NCBI GenBank assembly: GCA_964465945.1 | Contig: CAYXMM010000002.1 | Span: 1 to 64,000, forward strand | Length of the DNA: 64,000 nucleotides | Origin: JAJRPT01 sp964465945 | GTDB taxonomy: Bacteria; Bacteroidota; Ignavibacteria; Kapaibacteriales; UBA2268 | Reading direction: 5' to 3' | Shown here: piece after piece, positions 10,063 through 18,050 of the stretch | Numbering within the stretch: the stretch's first letter is position 1 | How the letters are laid out: every line of letters begins with the position of its first letter | Notes under the pieces: generated by a model | Told to the model about the DNA's origin: nothing | Databases searched by the model: none | What the model saw: only the letters and a program-made list of their open reading frames with translations | Translations under genes and position numbers: made by a program

Positions 10063-11013
10063 ATGAAAACTTTAACATTAATTTTACTACTCATTAGCAT
10101 TAATCTACTAGCACAAAATGATCTAGGTCAAAGGTACTTAAAATTAGGAAATACTTATCGAGAGGCTGATGATTTTGAAAAAGCAGAGGAATATTTAAGC
10201 AAAGGTAAAAAAATAGTGTCTTCAGGAAGTACTTGGAATAATAGGTATTGGTCTGCAGTTGCTAATGAATATTTTGCCTATCTATATAACGATTTAAGCA
10301 AAAATCAAAAAAATATTAATAACAAAGATTACTTTAAACAACTATCTATGGAGTATTTTAATAAAGCTAAAAATCAATATGAAAACTTAATTAAAACAAA
10401 TGATGGTAGCCAAGACGCAATTAGCGAAGTGATGAAAAATCTAAATGGTTTAGAAAGTAAGTTTAATTCAAACCATGATAATTCTTTTAATAGTGAACGT
10501 AATTCAGGTAAAAATTCTAATAAAGTCTTGAATTTTGAAAAGCTTAAATTGAAAGAATTACCAACAGGAATTGGAGATAATGTTGAGAATTTATCATTAG
10601 CAGAAAACAAATTTAAAGAATTTCCTCCAGGGCTTTCTAAATTTAAGAACTTGAAATACCTTAATCTTAGTGAAAATAAAATCAAATCTATTTCTCCTGA
10701 TATAGAGCAACTTAAAAACTTAAAATGGTTAGATTTAAGTGATAATAAAATTAAGAAATTACCAGAGAACTTATGTAATCTAACAGGGCTTGAGCGTCTT
10801 GACTTAATGAATAACAACTTAAAAGAAATTCCAGCATGCCTATGCCAAATGACTAATCTTAAAATTTTAAATTTAAAAGATAACAAATTAGAATATCCAC
10901 AAATAGTAAATATTATTAAGTGCTTACCTAACACTAATATTTTAATTGATGAATATGAATTAGTAAAGGAAAAGAATGATGAGGTTGAAACAGCTATCCC
11001 AAATGAAAAATAA
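10063..11013 (+). CDS. Exported TPR and leucine-rich-repeat protein
   Basis: 316 residues. The signal peptide is MKTLTLILLLISINLLAQ. Residues about 20-110 hold TPR-like helices (YLKLGNTYREADDFEKAEEYL). Residues about 165-290 hold five to six leucine-rich repeats of about 23 residues, such as LKYLNLSENKIKSIS, LKWLDLSDNKIKKLP and LERLDLMNNNLKEIP. Both modules bind other proteins or peptides. The protein has no sorting domain, so a periplasmic place is likely. It probably shares a transcript with the barrel-like protein before it. The specific partner is unknown. Confidence 0.8.
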   Translation: MKTLTLILLLISINLLAQNDLGQRYLKLGNTYREADDFEKAEEYLSKGKKIVSSGSTWNNRYWSAVANEYFAYLYNDLSKNQKNINNKDYFKQLSMEYFNKAKNQYENLIKTNDGSQDAISEVMKNLNGLESKFNSNHDNSFNSERNSGKNSNKVLNFEKLKLKELPTGIGDNVENLSLAENKFKEFPPGLSKFKNLKYLNLSENKIKSISPDIEQLKNLKWLDLSDNKIKKLPENLCNLTGLERLDLMNNNLKEIPACLCQMTNLKILNLKDNKLEYPQIVNIIKCLPNTNILIDEYELVKEKNDEVETAIPNEK

Positions 11014-11033
11014 TAGGCAATGTTCAAGTTTAG

Positions 11034-11064
11034 TTTGTAACTAAATTATTATGTAGTATTTTTG
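11034..11064 (+). promoter_or_regulatory. Bacteroidota-type sigma-A promoter upstream of the VWA gene
   Basis: TTTG at 11034-11037, exactly 19 bp, then TATTTTTG at 11057-11064, a full match to TTTG-N19-TAnnTTTG. It would give a leader of nearly 200 nt before the ATG at 11267. Confidence 0.65.
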
Positions 11065-11108
11065 TAAATAAAATATTCCTACTATTTCTGAAAATGAAAT
11101 AAATTGGA

Positions 11109-11160
11109 AAATCAAATCAAATCAAAATGTAATTAATAAATTATCAATTTGGTTTGATTT
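11109..11160 (+). repeat. Long-loop inverted repeat in the leader of the VWA gene
   Basis: AAATCAAATCAAAT and ATTTGGTTTGATTT can pair over 14 positions with one G-T pair, enclosing a loop of about 24 nt. It lies downstream of the promoter at 11034 and upstream of the ATG at 11267. It could be a leader structure, an operator, or a weak terminator of the LRR gene. A role is not shown. Confidence 0.4.
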
Positions 11161-11266
11161 CTTTTATTAACAAATCGGATTCAAAAACGTAGGATATTTA
11201 ATAATTTAACAATAAATCAGAACACAAACAGAAGTAACTATGAATTACTTCTAATTTAAGGTAAAA

Positions 11267-13411
11267 ATGAACTCATACTCCTTTGAAATTATTGGCTCAT
11301 ATTATTTATTAATTTTACTATCATTAGCAATTGCTTCAGCAATTTATATTTCATATAAAAGAACAATTCCACCAATTTCAAGTGCAACAAGAAATTTCCT
11401 TATGCTTCTTAGATTTATTGCTATGTTTATTATTCTTTTTCTTATTTTCGACCCAATTTTAAACATAAAAACTGCAAAAAATATAGAACCAAAAATTTCA
11501 TACTTTATTGATAATTCCCAATCTATGGCTTATTCTTATAATAAACCAAATGAATTAAAAAACAAGATAGAATCCTTAATAAATTTAAACGAAGAAGATG
11601 AACTTTATGGATTTGACAGCGAACTTCTCAAAAAAGAAATTGATTCAATTAATTTTAATGGTGTATATACAGACATTAGTTCTATTTTTACAAAAATCAC
11701 ATCTTACAAGTCAAGCGACAATCAAATAGCAAATGTTTTAATTACAGATGGAAATTTCAACCAAGGCCGAAACCCTTTAATTGATTTAAAATACATAGAT
11801 AAGCCAATTTATGTAATTGGTGTAGGTGATACAACTAAGTATATTGATGTTTTAGCAACTAATATCTTACTAAATAAAATTTCATACATCAATTCGCTCG
11901 TTCCAATCGAAATTAACATTGAAACCCAAGAAATTGATACAGGTCTTGTTAAAGCAATTTTATTTGAAAACGCAACTCCAATAGACACTACTGAATTCAG
12001 AATATTTGAAAATCAAATTAATTATAATATAAATTTTGAATACACACCTAAATCAATGGGTGATAAAAGGATATCTGTTAAATTAATTTCTAACTTCCAA
12101 GAAAGTAATTTAAAGAATAACCAAATTTCTAACTATATAAAAATATTAGATGATAAAAGAAGTTTATTATTATTGTCTTCTGCACCAAGTAGCGATATAT
12201 CTTTTTTAATAGATTTTCTAAATAAAAAAGACAATTATAAAGTTAGCAAGTTTATTCAAAAAAAAGGTGCTATATATTTTAAAGAGCCAACAATTAAAGA
12301 CTTTAACGAAAGTCAATTAATAATTTTAAATAATTTCCCTGACAAAAACACACCAGATTTAATAATCAAAGAAGTTATTGAGCAAATCAAAAATGGAAAA
12401 CCTTTGCTATTTATGTTTGGTCCAAACATTGATACAAAAAAACTAATGGCGTTAAAAGACTATTTGCCATTTGAAATAATTTCACATAGTCAGAATGAAT
12501 TTCAAGTCCTTGCAAATCCAACAGCAGAATCAGTAGGAGACGCAATAATGAACTTTAATTCAACAAACGATAATGTTTGGGACAACTTACCAACTGTATT
12601 AAAATCCGAAACATTTGTTAAAGTTAAGCCATCTGCAAAATTATTAATGAATTTAAAAATTAATAACAACGTATTAAACGAATCATTTTTATTAAGTTCT
12701 GAAATCAATGAAAAGAAAAACGTGGCTATAATGGCTTACGGTCTATATAGATGGAAACTTCTTGGATATGCAAAAAAAACAGCGGATGGGAATGTCCCTG
12801 AAATGGACTTTTATGATGAGTTTTTCAACAATATTTTCAAATGGCTCGCAGTAAAAGAAACAGACAAACAATTTGTCATCAACACAAACAAACAAGAATA
12901 TGCAAGTGGAGAGGAAGTACAATTTAATTCTCAACTATATGACAACTCATACAACCCTCTTGATGAAGCCGAAATTAAAGTATTCTTAAACTCCGATAAA
13001 GAAAAAAGAGAAATAATACTAACACCTCTATCAAACGGACAATACAAAACAAATTTAAAAGGATTACCTGCTGGCACTTATAATTATAAAGCAATCGCTA
13101 ATTATAAAAATAACAAGATAGCCGAAGAAACAGGAATCTTTAACATTGGCGATATACCATTAGAATTTTTAAGAACAAACACCAATCAAACTCTTTTAAG
13201 AGAAATTGCCGAAAAAAGCGGCGGAAAATATTTACACATTAATTCTGTGAAATCAATAAACGATATTCTTAAAAGCGACTTAGATTTTAACTCAATTCCT
13301 TTATTTACCAAAAATGACATAAACTTTAAAGATAATTTATGGCTTTTAATAATTCCTATTTTACTATTCTCAGTCGAGTGGATAATTAGAAAAAGAAAAG
13401 GACTGTTATAA
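11267..13411 (+). CDS. VWA-domain membrane protein with glutamine-amidotransferase-like region
   Basis: 714 residues. Two membrane helices lie at about 10-30 and 45-68, followed by a periplasmic part and a last helix near the C terminus (LWLLIIPILLFSVEWIIRKRK). The loop FIDNSQSM fits the D-x-S-x-S MIDAS metal site of von Willebrand A domains. The segment LLFMFGPNIDTKKLMALKDYL resembles the class I amidotransferase-like fold found in related membrane proteins. This layout is known from large Bacteroidota and Planctomycetota membrane proteins near aerotolerance (BatA-like) genes, whose function is poorly known. Here it stands alone. Confidence 0.75.
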   Translation: MNSYSFEIIGSYYLLILLSLAIASAIYISYKRTIPPISSATRNFLMLLRFIAMFIILFLIFDPILNIKTAKNIEPKISYFIDNSQSMAYSYNKPNELKNKIESLINLNEEDELYGFDSELLKKEIDSINFNGVYTDISSIFTKITSYKSSDNQIANVLITDGNFNQGRNPLIDLKYIDKPIYVIGVGDTTKYIDVLATNILLNKISYINSLVPIEINIETQEIDTGLVKAILFENATPIDTTEFRIFENQINYNINFEYTPKSMGDKRISVKLISNFQESNLKNNQISNYIKILDDKRSLLLLSSAPSSDISFLIDFLNKKDNYKVSKFIQKKGAIYFKEPTIKDFNESQLIILNNFPDKNTPDLIIKEVIEQIKNGKPLLFMFGPNIDTKKLMALKDYLPFEIISHSQNEFQVLANPTAESVGDAIMNFNSTNDNVWDNLPTVLKSETFVKVKPSAKLLMNLKINNNVLNESFLLSSEINEKKNVAIMAYGLYRWKLLGYAKKTADGNVPEMDFYDEFFNNIFKWLAVKETDKQFVINTNKQEYASGEEVQFNSQLYDNSYNPLDEAEIKVFLNSDKEKREIILTPLSNGQYKTNLKGLPAGTYNYKAIANYKNNKIAEETGIFNIGDIPLEFLRTNTNQTLLREIAEKSGGKYLHINSVKSINDILKSDLDFNSIPLFTKNDINFKDNLWLLIIPILLFSVEWIIRKRKGLL

Positions 13412-13427
13412 TTAACAGCCCTTTTTC
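13396..13427 (+). terminator. Rho-independent terminator overlapping the VWA gene stop
   Basis: GGACTGTTA pairs with TAACAGCCC (one mismatch) and is followed by CTTTTTC. The hairpin includes the stop codon at 13409-13411. Confidence 0.65.
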
Positions 13428-13452
13428 AATTTCAAAATATTCATGATTCTAA

Positions 13453-13755
13453 TTATTCTTTATCTAATGCTGGAATAACATAATCTAATTCACCTTCAAA
13501 AATTTCTTTCATCGCAATAAAAGATGGCTTAGGCATTTGCTCAAATCTTTTGCTAATTAAAACTTGGTCAGCATTTGCAATCTCATTGTCATCAGAAGTA
13601 GGCACAATATCTTCCATCTGATCAACAATTTCTCGTTTCATATCTGCATTAATTTGTCTTGAACGAACTCCCATCGCCACGATAGATTGATAGATTGAAC
13701 GTTTCTCAGACTCAACCATACGCACTTCAATTGGATTTACTATATATTTTGCCAT
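13453..13755 (-). CDS. rpoZ: RNA polymerase omega subunit (RpoZ/Rpb6-like)
   Basis: About 100 residues. The core SIYQSIVAMGVRSRQINADM followed by a long acidic segment, VLISKRFEQMPKPSFIAMKEIFEGELDYVIP, matches the Bacteroidota/Chlorobiota form of omega, which helps RNA polymerase assemble. The ATG at 13755 follows a GAAGAAAATT stretch. A TTG four codons upstream is possible but would leave a very short leader after the promoter at 13787-13818. It is divergent from the merR-family gene. Confidence 0.8.
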   Translation of the reverse strand: MAKYIVNPIEVRMVESEKRSIYQSIVAMGVRSRQINADMKREIVDQMEDIVPTSDDNEIANADQVLISKRFEQMPKPSFIAMKEIFEGELDYVIPALDKE

Positions 13756-13786
13756 AATTTTCTTCAAAAATGAATTTTACCAATTA

Positions 13787-13818
13787 CAAAGTTAAATAAA
13801 ATATCTTTATTTTTCAAA
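13787..13818 (-). promoter_or_regulatory. Bacteroidota-type sigma-A promoter for rpoZ
   Basis: On the minus strand TTTG is followed after 20 bp by TAACTTTG, one base longer than the usual 19-bp spacing. The expected start is near 13781, leaving about 25 nt before the ATG at 13755. Confidence 0.6.
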
Positions 13819-13892
13819 TTATTAAATAAAATTTTTATTTTTAATTATATTATTTTATTTTAGCCATTTATTATATTACTTTATTATAAATT

Positions 13893-14243
13893 ATGGCTAA
13901 ACTATATTATTCTATTAGTGAAGTTAGCGAGCTTTTAAATGAAGAACAGCATATTTTAAGATATTGGGAAAAAGAATTTAAAGTTCTTAAACCAAAAAAA
14001 AACACCGCTGGGAATAGAAAATACTCTCTAAAAGATTTAGAAATATTAAAAAAAATCAAGCAACTTGTTCGTGAACAAGAGCTAAATCTTAATAGCGCTA
14101 AAGATATTGTTGATAATAATAAAGTGTTAAAAATAAATAAAAATCTAAAAACTAATAATAATCTAATTAATTTAGAAAGTCAATTAATATTAGACTCTAT
14201 TAATATTTTAAAAAGTATTTCAGAAAAATTGAAACAAATGTGA
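13893..14243 (+). CDS. MerR-family transcriptional regulator
   Basis: 116 residues. The first 70 residues form a winged helix-turn-helix: LYYSISEVSELLNEEQHILRYWEKEF, followed by the wing NTAGNRKYSLKDLEIL and the helix LKKIKQLVREQELNLNSAKDIV. This is the MerR DNA-binding domain. The rest is a Lys/Asn-rich helical tail without a cysteine ligand site, so it is not an obvious metal sensor. Short regulators like this sit near rpoZ in related genomes; the target promoters are unknown. Confidence 0.88.
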   Translation: MAKLYYSISEVSELLNEEQHILRYWEKEFKVLKPKKNTAGNRKYSLKDLEILKKIKQLVREQELNLNSAKDIVDNNKVLKINKNLKTNNNLINLESQLILDSINILKSISEKLKQM

Positions 14244-14273
14244 ATAAATTTACGATTATTAAACAAGATACTT

Positions 14274-14304
14274 ATTGTAGAATTTAAAAAAAATCTTACT
14301 TTTG
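14274..14304 (+). promoter_or_regulatory. Bacteroidota-type sigma-A promoter for the WD40/OmpA/mnmD operon
   Basis: ATTG at 14274-14277, exactly 19 bp, then TACTTTTG at 14297-14304. A leader of about 20 nt with an AAGGAAATTTTAA site precedes the ATG at 14331. Confidence 0.65.
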
Positions 14305-14330
14305 TAAATAATAAATAAAGGAAATTTTAA

Positions 14331-15281
14331 ATGAAAATTATTGCTACTATATTTCTCCTTTTAATATACAACTTATTTAGTATCGAATACCAAATGATAA
14401 CAGTTGGTAAACACGACGACGAAGTACTCGGTGTCTTTGTTAATGAAGATGACTCCAAAGTTGCAACTTGTAGTCTTGATGAGTCTATTAAAATTTGGGA
14501 TATCCCTAATAAAAAACTCCTCAGAACTATGACCGGACACTTAGGACAAGTTAATAACTTATCTTTCTCAGGTAATGATAAATACTTAGCTTCTGGCTCT
14601 TCCGACCAAACAGTTAGAATTTGGGATGTTGAAACAGGCAATCAACTAAAAGTCTTAAAAGGACACACAGACCAAGTTATTGGTGTGTACTTCTCACAAG
14701 ACGACAGTTCTACTTACGTTGCTTCAACAAGTTTCGATAGAACTGTAAAACTATGGGATTGGAGATATGGTGCAGAAATTAAAACCCTAAGAGACCATAC
14801 GAAGCCAATTAACAACGTCGCATATAGTTATGATGGAAAACTCATTGCTTCTTGTTCTGATGACAAAACAATTAAAATTTGGTCTACCGACCTAACAACA
14901 AAAGAACCCTTAATGACTCTACTAGGTCATGATGCACCAGTTTTAACTTGCTTATTCTCGTTTAACTCTAAAAAATTAATTTCATCTGACCAAGATGGCT
15001 ATATTAAAGTTTGGAGTATGCCTGACGGACAATTATTAAGAACAATAAAAGCTCATAATGAGTTAATCCAAGATTTATCAATAGCATATAACGATGATAA
15101 TACAATCGTAAGCGCAAGTTTGGATAAAAAAGTTAAACTTTGGGATTCATCTACTGGCAAAATGCTTTATGAATTTGATGCTGGTGTAGAAATTTGGTCA
15201 GTAGACTTAATAAGCGATCAATCTGTCATAGTATTAGGTTGTATCGATGGAACTGTTAGATTTTTAGTTAAGAAAAAGTAG
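14331..15281 (+). CDS. Exported seven-bladed WD40 propeller protein
   Basis: 316 residues. The signal peptide is MKIIATIFLLLIYNLFS. Seven WD40 repeats follow, with blade ends IKIWD, VRIWD, VKLWD, IKIWS, IKVWS, VKLWD and VRFLV, and GH-type blade starts such as LTGH/LKGH equivalents. These propellers are protein-binding scaffolds. It has no sorting domain, so it likely stays in the periplasm or at the outer membrane. The next gene, 12 bp on, encodes a regulatory-domain plus OmpA protein. The pair has three of the four modules of the T9SS component PorE (propeller, CRD, OmpA). That role is inference. Confidence 0.9.
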   Translation: MKIIATIFLLLIYNLFSIEYQMITVGKHDDEVLGVFVNEDDSKVATCSLDESIKIWDIPNKKLLRTMTGHLGQVNNLSFSGNDKYLASGSSDQTVRIWDVETGNQLKVLKGHTDQVIGVYFSQDDSSTYVASTSFDRTVKLWDWRYGAEIKTLRDHTKPINNVAYSYDGKLIASCSDDKTIKIWSTDLTTKEPLMTLLGHDAPVLTCLFSFNSKKLISSDQDGYIKVWSMPDGQLLRTIKAHNELIQDLSIAYNDDNTIVSASLDKKVKLWDSSTGKMLYEFDAGVEIWSVDLISDQSVIVLGCIDGTVRFLVKKK

Positions 15282-15293
15282 GAGGCAAGTAAT

Positions 15294-16001
15294 ATGGTTA
15301 AGATTTTAATTTTAGTTTTATCAGCTTTTTCAATTACTTATAGTCAAGGATTGATTAATGCCACCGTTTCTTTGTCTGGAAATGTCTTCAATCAAGCAAC
15401 AAAATTACCAGAAACTGCCGTTATCAAAGTATTTGATATAGATGGAAACAGAGTGAATGCTACTCGTAGTAATGGCGCACAAAATGGCGCATACTTCGTT
15501 TCTGGGTTAAGACCAGGTCAAAACTATATTGTTGAAATTACTAAAAAAGAATTTATGATTGAAAAATTCAACATCACAGTTCCTAACACAGGAAAATATT
15601 TAGAAATTTCTCAAGACTTTTTGATTAAGCCAATTAAAGTTGGCGTTCAAATCCCAATTGCAGTTACTCCTTTTGAACTCAGAAAATCAAAACTTAGATT
15701 TGGTTCTGATATTTATTTAGAAGACTGGGTTGATGTATTTAATCAAAACCCTGGTATTGTAGTTAAAATTGTTTCTTATCCTGATGCAAAAGGTAATTCA
15801 GACGCAAATAAATTGCTAACTTCTGAAAGAGCGGAAGCAATTAAGAATTACTTTGTTGGAAAAGGAATAACAACAAACAGAATTTCAGTTTCTGGAAGTG
15901 CAGATGTTGATTCCAAAAATCCACCTCCAACTGAAAAAGCAGCCAAAGGTAAAAGATACATCGGACCTTGTTATATTGAAATAGTTTCAACTGGAAACTA
16001 A
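15294..16001 (+). CDS. OmpA-like peptidoglycan-binding protein with carboxypeptidase-regulatory-like domain
   Basis: 235 residues. A signal peptide (MVKILILVLSAFSITYSQ) precedes an Ig-like carboxypeptidase-regulatory domain (VSLSGNVFNQATKLPETAVIKVFD...GAYFVSGLRPGQNYIVEI) at about 25-110. The OmpA C-terminal domain covers about 125-235. The peptidoglycan-contact Asp (YPDAKGNSDANKLLTSERA) and Arg are kept, while the usual GHTD is altered to YPD. It has a strong AGGAGG site and follows the WD40 gene directly. A link of an outer-membrane complex to peptidoglycan is likely. Confidence 0.85.
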   Translation: MVKILILVLSAFSITYSQGLINATVSLSGNVFNQATKLPETAVIKVFDIDGNRVNATRSNGAQNGAYFVSGLRPGQNYIVEITKKEFMIEKFNITVPNTGKYLEISQDFLIKPIKVGVQIPIAVTPFELRKSKLRFGSDIYLEDWVDVFNQNPGIVVKIVSYPDAKGNSDANKLLTSERAEAIKNYFVGKGITTNRISVSGSADVDSKNPPPTEKAAKGKRYIGPCYIEIVSTGN

Positions 16002-16006
16002 AAGCA

Positions 16007-16660
16007 TTGGAAATTGTAGTTTCAAAAGACGGCTCTAACACGATTTTCTCTCATGAATTTGACGAGTTTTATCACTCTCCACGTGGAGCAGTCTCAGAAT
16101 CAAAATACGTATATATACAAAATGGTTTGGAAGAATATGTTAAAATTAATAACTATTCTTCCATTTCTATTTTTGAACTCGGCTTCGGAACAGGACTAAA
16201 TGCGCTATTAACTTGGGAATATTCAATAAAACATAATCTCAAAGTTGATTTTACAAGCATCGAAAAATTCCCTCTTGACTTAATTACCAACTTAAAACTA
16301 AATTTTAGTGAAACAAATAAAGATTTATTTCAAAAAATAATCAATTCTGATTGGAACATAAAAAACAATTTAGATAATAATTTCACATTAACAAAATGTA
16401 AATCAGATATAAATGAATATTTTACAAACGAAAAATCTGACATAATTTTCTTCGATGCTTTTGCAAAATCAAAACAAGATGAAATATGGTCTGATGAAAT
16501 AATCAATAAAGTGTGCCAATTCTTAAAACCAAATGGAATATTCGTTACTTATGCATCTACAACACAACTAAAAAAACAACTAAAATCCAATAACTTCAGC
16601 TTAATAAAAAAGAAAGGCGCCTTAGGCAAACGAGAAATGACATTTGCAATAAAGAGTTAA
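16007..16660 (+). CDS. mnmD: tRNA (mnm5s2U34) methyltransferase, MnmD type
   Basis: 217 residues. The SAM-binding motif is IFELGFGTGLNALLTW, and SDIIFFDAFAKSKQDEIWSDEI holds the catalytic-side Asp motif. This equals the N-terminal methyltransferase domain of MnmC, which makes the final methylation of 5-methylaminomethyl-2-thiouridine in the tRNA wobble position. The FAD-dependent C-terminal domain is missing, as in stand-alone MnmD. The frame begins with TTG at 16007, 5 bp after the OmpA-like gene stop. No ATG is available before the conserved SHEFDEFYHSPRGA. Confidence 0.88.
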   Translation: MEIVVSKDGSNTIFSHEFDEFYHSPRGAVSESKYVYIQNGLEEYVKINNYSSISIFELGFGTGLNALLTWEYSIKHNLKVDFTSIEKFPLDLITNLKLNFSETNKDLFQKIINSDWNIKNNLDNNFTLTKCKSDINEYFTNEKSDIIFFDAFAKSKQDEIWSDEIINKVCQFLKPNGIFVTYASTTQLKKQLKSNNFSLIKKKGALGKREMTFAIKS

Positions 16661-16753
16661 TATTATTCTAATTGCTAACTATTTTAATATAAAATACAAT
16701 TTCAACACAATTACGACGTCTTTACTCTTGTTTAACAAAAATTAAGGAATATT

Positions 16754-17440
16754 ATGAAAAAATTCAAAAGTAAAATGATTTTGAATTCATTTATTCTTCT
16801 ATCAATGTTTTTTATATCAAATCAAGGAGATATTATGGCTTTCGATTTACCTAAACTACCTTATGCTTATAACGCATTAGAACCATATTTCGATGCTCAA
16901 ACAATGGAAATCCATTACTCTAAGCACCACCAAGGATATACAAATAATCTAAATAAAGCAATAGAAGGCACTGATTTAGAAGGAAAATCCATCGAAGATT
17001 TAATGAAAATCGCTGGCTCAAACACAGCAGTTAGAAACAACGGCGGTGGCTTCTATAATCACGCTCTATTCTGGACAATCTTATCACCCAAAGGTGGAGG
17101 AGAACCTACAGGCAAATTAGCAGAAGCAATAAAATCAAACTTTGGTTCATTTGAAGCATTCAAAGAAGAATTCACAAAAGCCGCTGCAACAAGATTCGGT
17201 TCTGGCTGGGCTTGGTTAGTAGTAGCAAATGGCAAATTAGTAGTAAGCTCAACTCCAAACCAAGACAACCCATTAATGGACATCGCCGAAGTTAAAGGAA
17301 TGCCAATACTTGGCTTAGACGTATGGGAACACGCATACTACTTACACTATCAAAACAAAAGACCAGACTACATCACAGCATTCTGGCACATTGTAAATTG
17401 GGAAGAAGTATCAAGAAGATACACCGAAGCAACAAAATAA
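16754..17440 (+). CDS. sodB: Fe/Mn superoxide dismutase with optional export signal
   Basis: The enzyme converts superoxide to oxygen and peroxide. Metal-ligand regions are IHYSKHHQGY, NHALFW and LDVWEHAYYLHYQNKRPDY; GSGWAWLVV is the core. From the first ATG the protein has 228 residues with a basic, hydrophobic N terminus (KKFKSKMILNSFILLSMFFI) that looks like a signal peptide. A second in-frame ATG at 16835 starts MAFDLPKLPY, the usual cytoplasmic start. Both starts have a good ribosome site (AAGGA at 16744, AAGGAGA at 16824). Metal preference cannot be told. Confidence 0.93.
   Translation: MKKFKSKMILNSFILLSMFFISNQGDIMAFDLPKLPYAYNALEPYFDAQTMEIHYSKHHQGYTNNLNKAIEGTDLEGKSIEDLMKIAGSNTAVRNNGGGFYNHALFWTILSPKGGGEPTGKLAEAIKSNFGSFEAFKEEFTKAAATRFGSGWAWLVVANGKLVVSSTPNQDNPLMDIAEVKGMPILGLDVWEHAYYLHYQNKRPDYITAFWHIVNWEEVSRRYTEATK
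16824..16837 (+). promoter_or_regulatory. Internal Shine-Dalgarno and second start codon of sod
   Basis: AAGGAGA-TATT-ATG lies inside the signal-peptide region of the long sod form. It is stronger than the site of the upstream ATG and produces the standard-length cytoplasmic enzyme. Confidence 0.7.
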
Positions 17441-17457
17441 ACAATCAAAATTCAAAT

Positions 17458-17487
17458 CAAAGCCGAGTATATCTCGGCTTTTTTTTA
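17458..17487 (+). terminator. Rho-independent terminator after sod
   Basis: AAGCCGAG-TATAT-CTCGGCTT followed by eight T. The same hairpin sequence occurs after the M16 protease gene at 61869. Confidence 0.9.
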
Positions 17488-17575
17488 CAAAACTCATCGT
17501 TCCAAATACAAAACATAGCCGAATCCTCTCTTCCATTTAGTAAAGTGTCCTTTAGGGCGATGGGTGATTTTTACT

Positions 17576-17722
17576 CGTCATTCTAAGCAAAACCTAAGAA
17601 TCTCAAAGCAACGTCATTCTGAGCGAAGCGAAAAATTAATAAAAACAATTCCCCTCTATTAGAGGGGTGTCGGCTTGCCGACGGGGTGTTGTATTAAAAA
17701 ACTACAACAAGAGGTTGCAACC
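17576..17722. repeat. REP-like interspersed repeat cluster in a 610-bp intergenic region
   Basis: The gap between sod and flhX has no gene. It holds a degenerate and a better copy of CGTCATTCTGAGCGAAGCGA (17577 and 17612). A hairpin CCCCTCT-ATT-AGAGGGG (17651-17667), a hairpin GTCGGC-TT-GCCGAC (17669-17682), GGGGTGTT, and the palindrome GGTTGCAACC (17713-17722) follow. Such modules are widespread dispersed repeats in Bacteroidota/Chlorobiota genomes. From 17723 to 18003 I see only AT-rich sequence. Confidence 0.75.
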
Positions 17723-18003
17723 CATTTTTAAATGCTTTTAACTAATCTTCAAAGTTTAAATTCACAGTTTGGATAAATTCAATTTTAGAAAAAAAATATT
17801 AAACCTATTATATCAAATTACATTTAATATTTTTTAAATTTATCAATCCCATTTATTAGACCAATAATCTACAATGGTTAAAATTATACAAATAAAATAT
17901 ATATATATAAGTGAAAACAATTATGTTAATAATCATCTAAGTATATGAAAATAAAAATAATAGATATGTATTAAAATAAACGAAATATAAAATTATTACC
18001 TTC

Positions 18004-18019
18004 TGGCACATAGCTTGTC
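18004..18019 (+). promoter_or_regulatory. Sigma-54-like promoter of the first flagellar block
   Basis: TGGCACATAGCTTGTC has the sigma-54 shape: GG, 10 bp, then G at the -12 position, with TGGCAC at -24. The -12 pair is GT instead of GC. A nearly identical element precedes flgH. Transcription would start near 18031, 20 nt before flhX. Confidence 0.65.
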
Positions 18020-18050
18020 ATAATTAATAAAACATCAAAAGAGGTTAAAT

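Noticed and set aside
10374..11027. A 217-codon open frame on the minus strand
   Set aside because: It is antisense to the LRR gene; the Leu/Lys-rich repeats of that gene keep the reverse frame open. It has no recognisable motif or context.
17441..18050. Possible tRNA or small RNA gene in the 610-bp gap
   Set aside because: No T-loop (GGTTCGAATCC-like) or cloverleaf pattern was seen here, nor in the gaps at 25207-25765 and 41128-41504.
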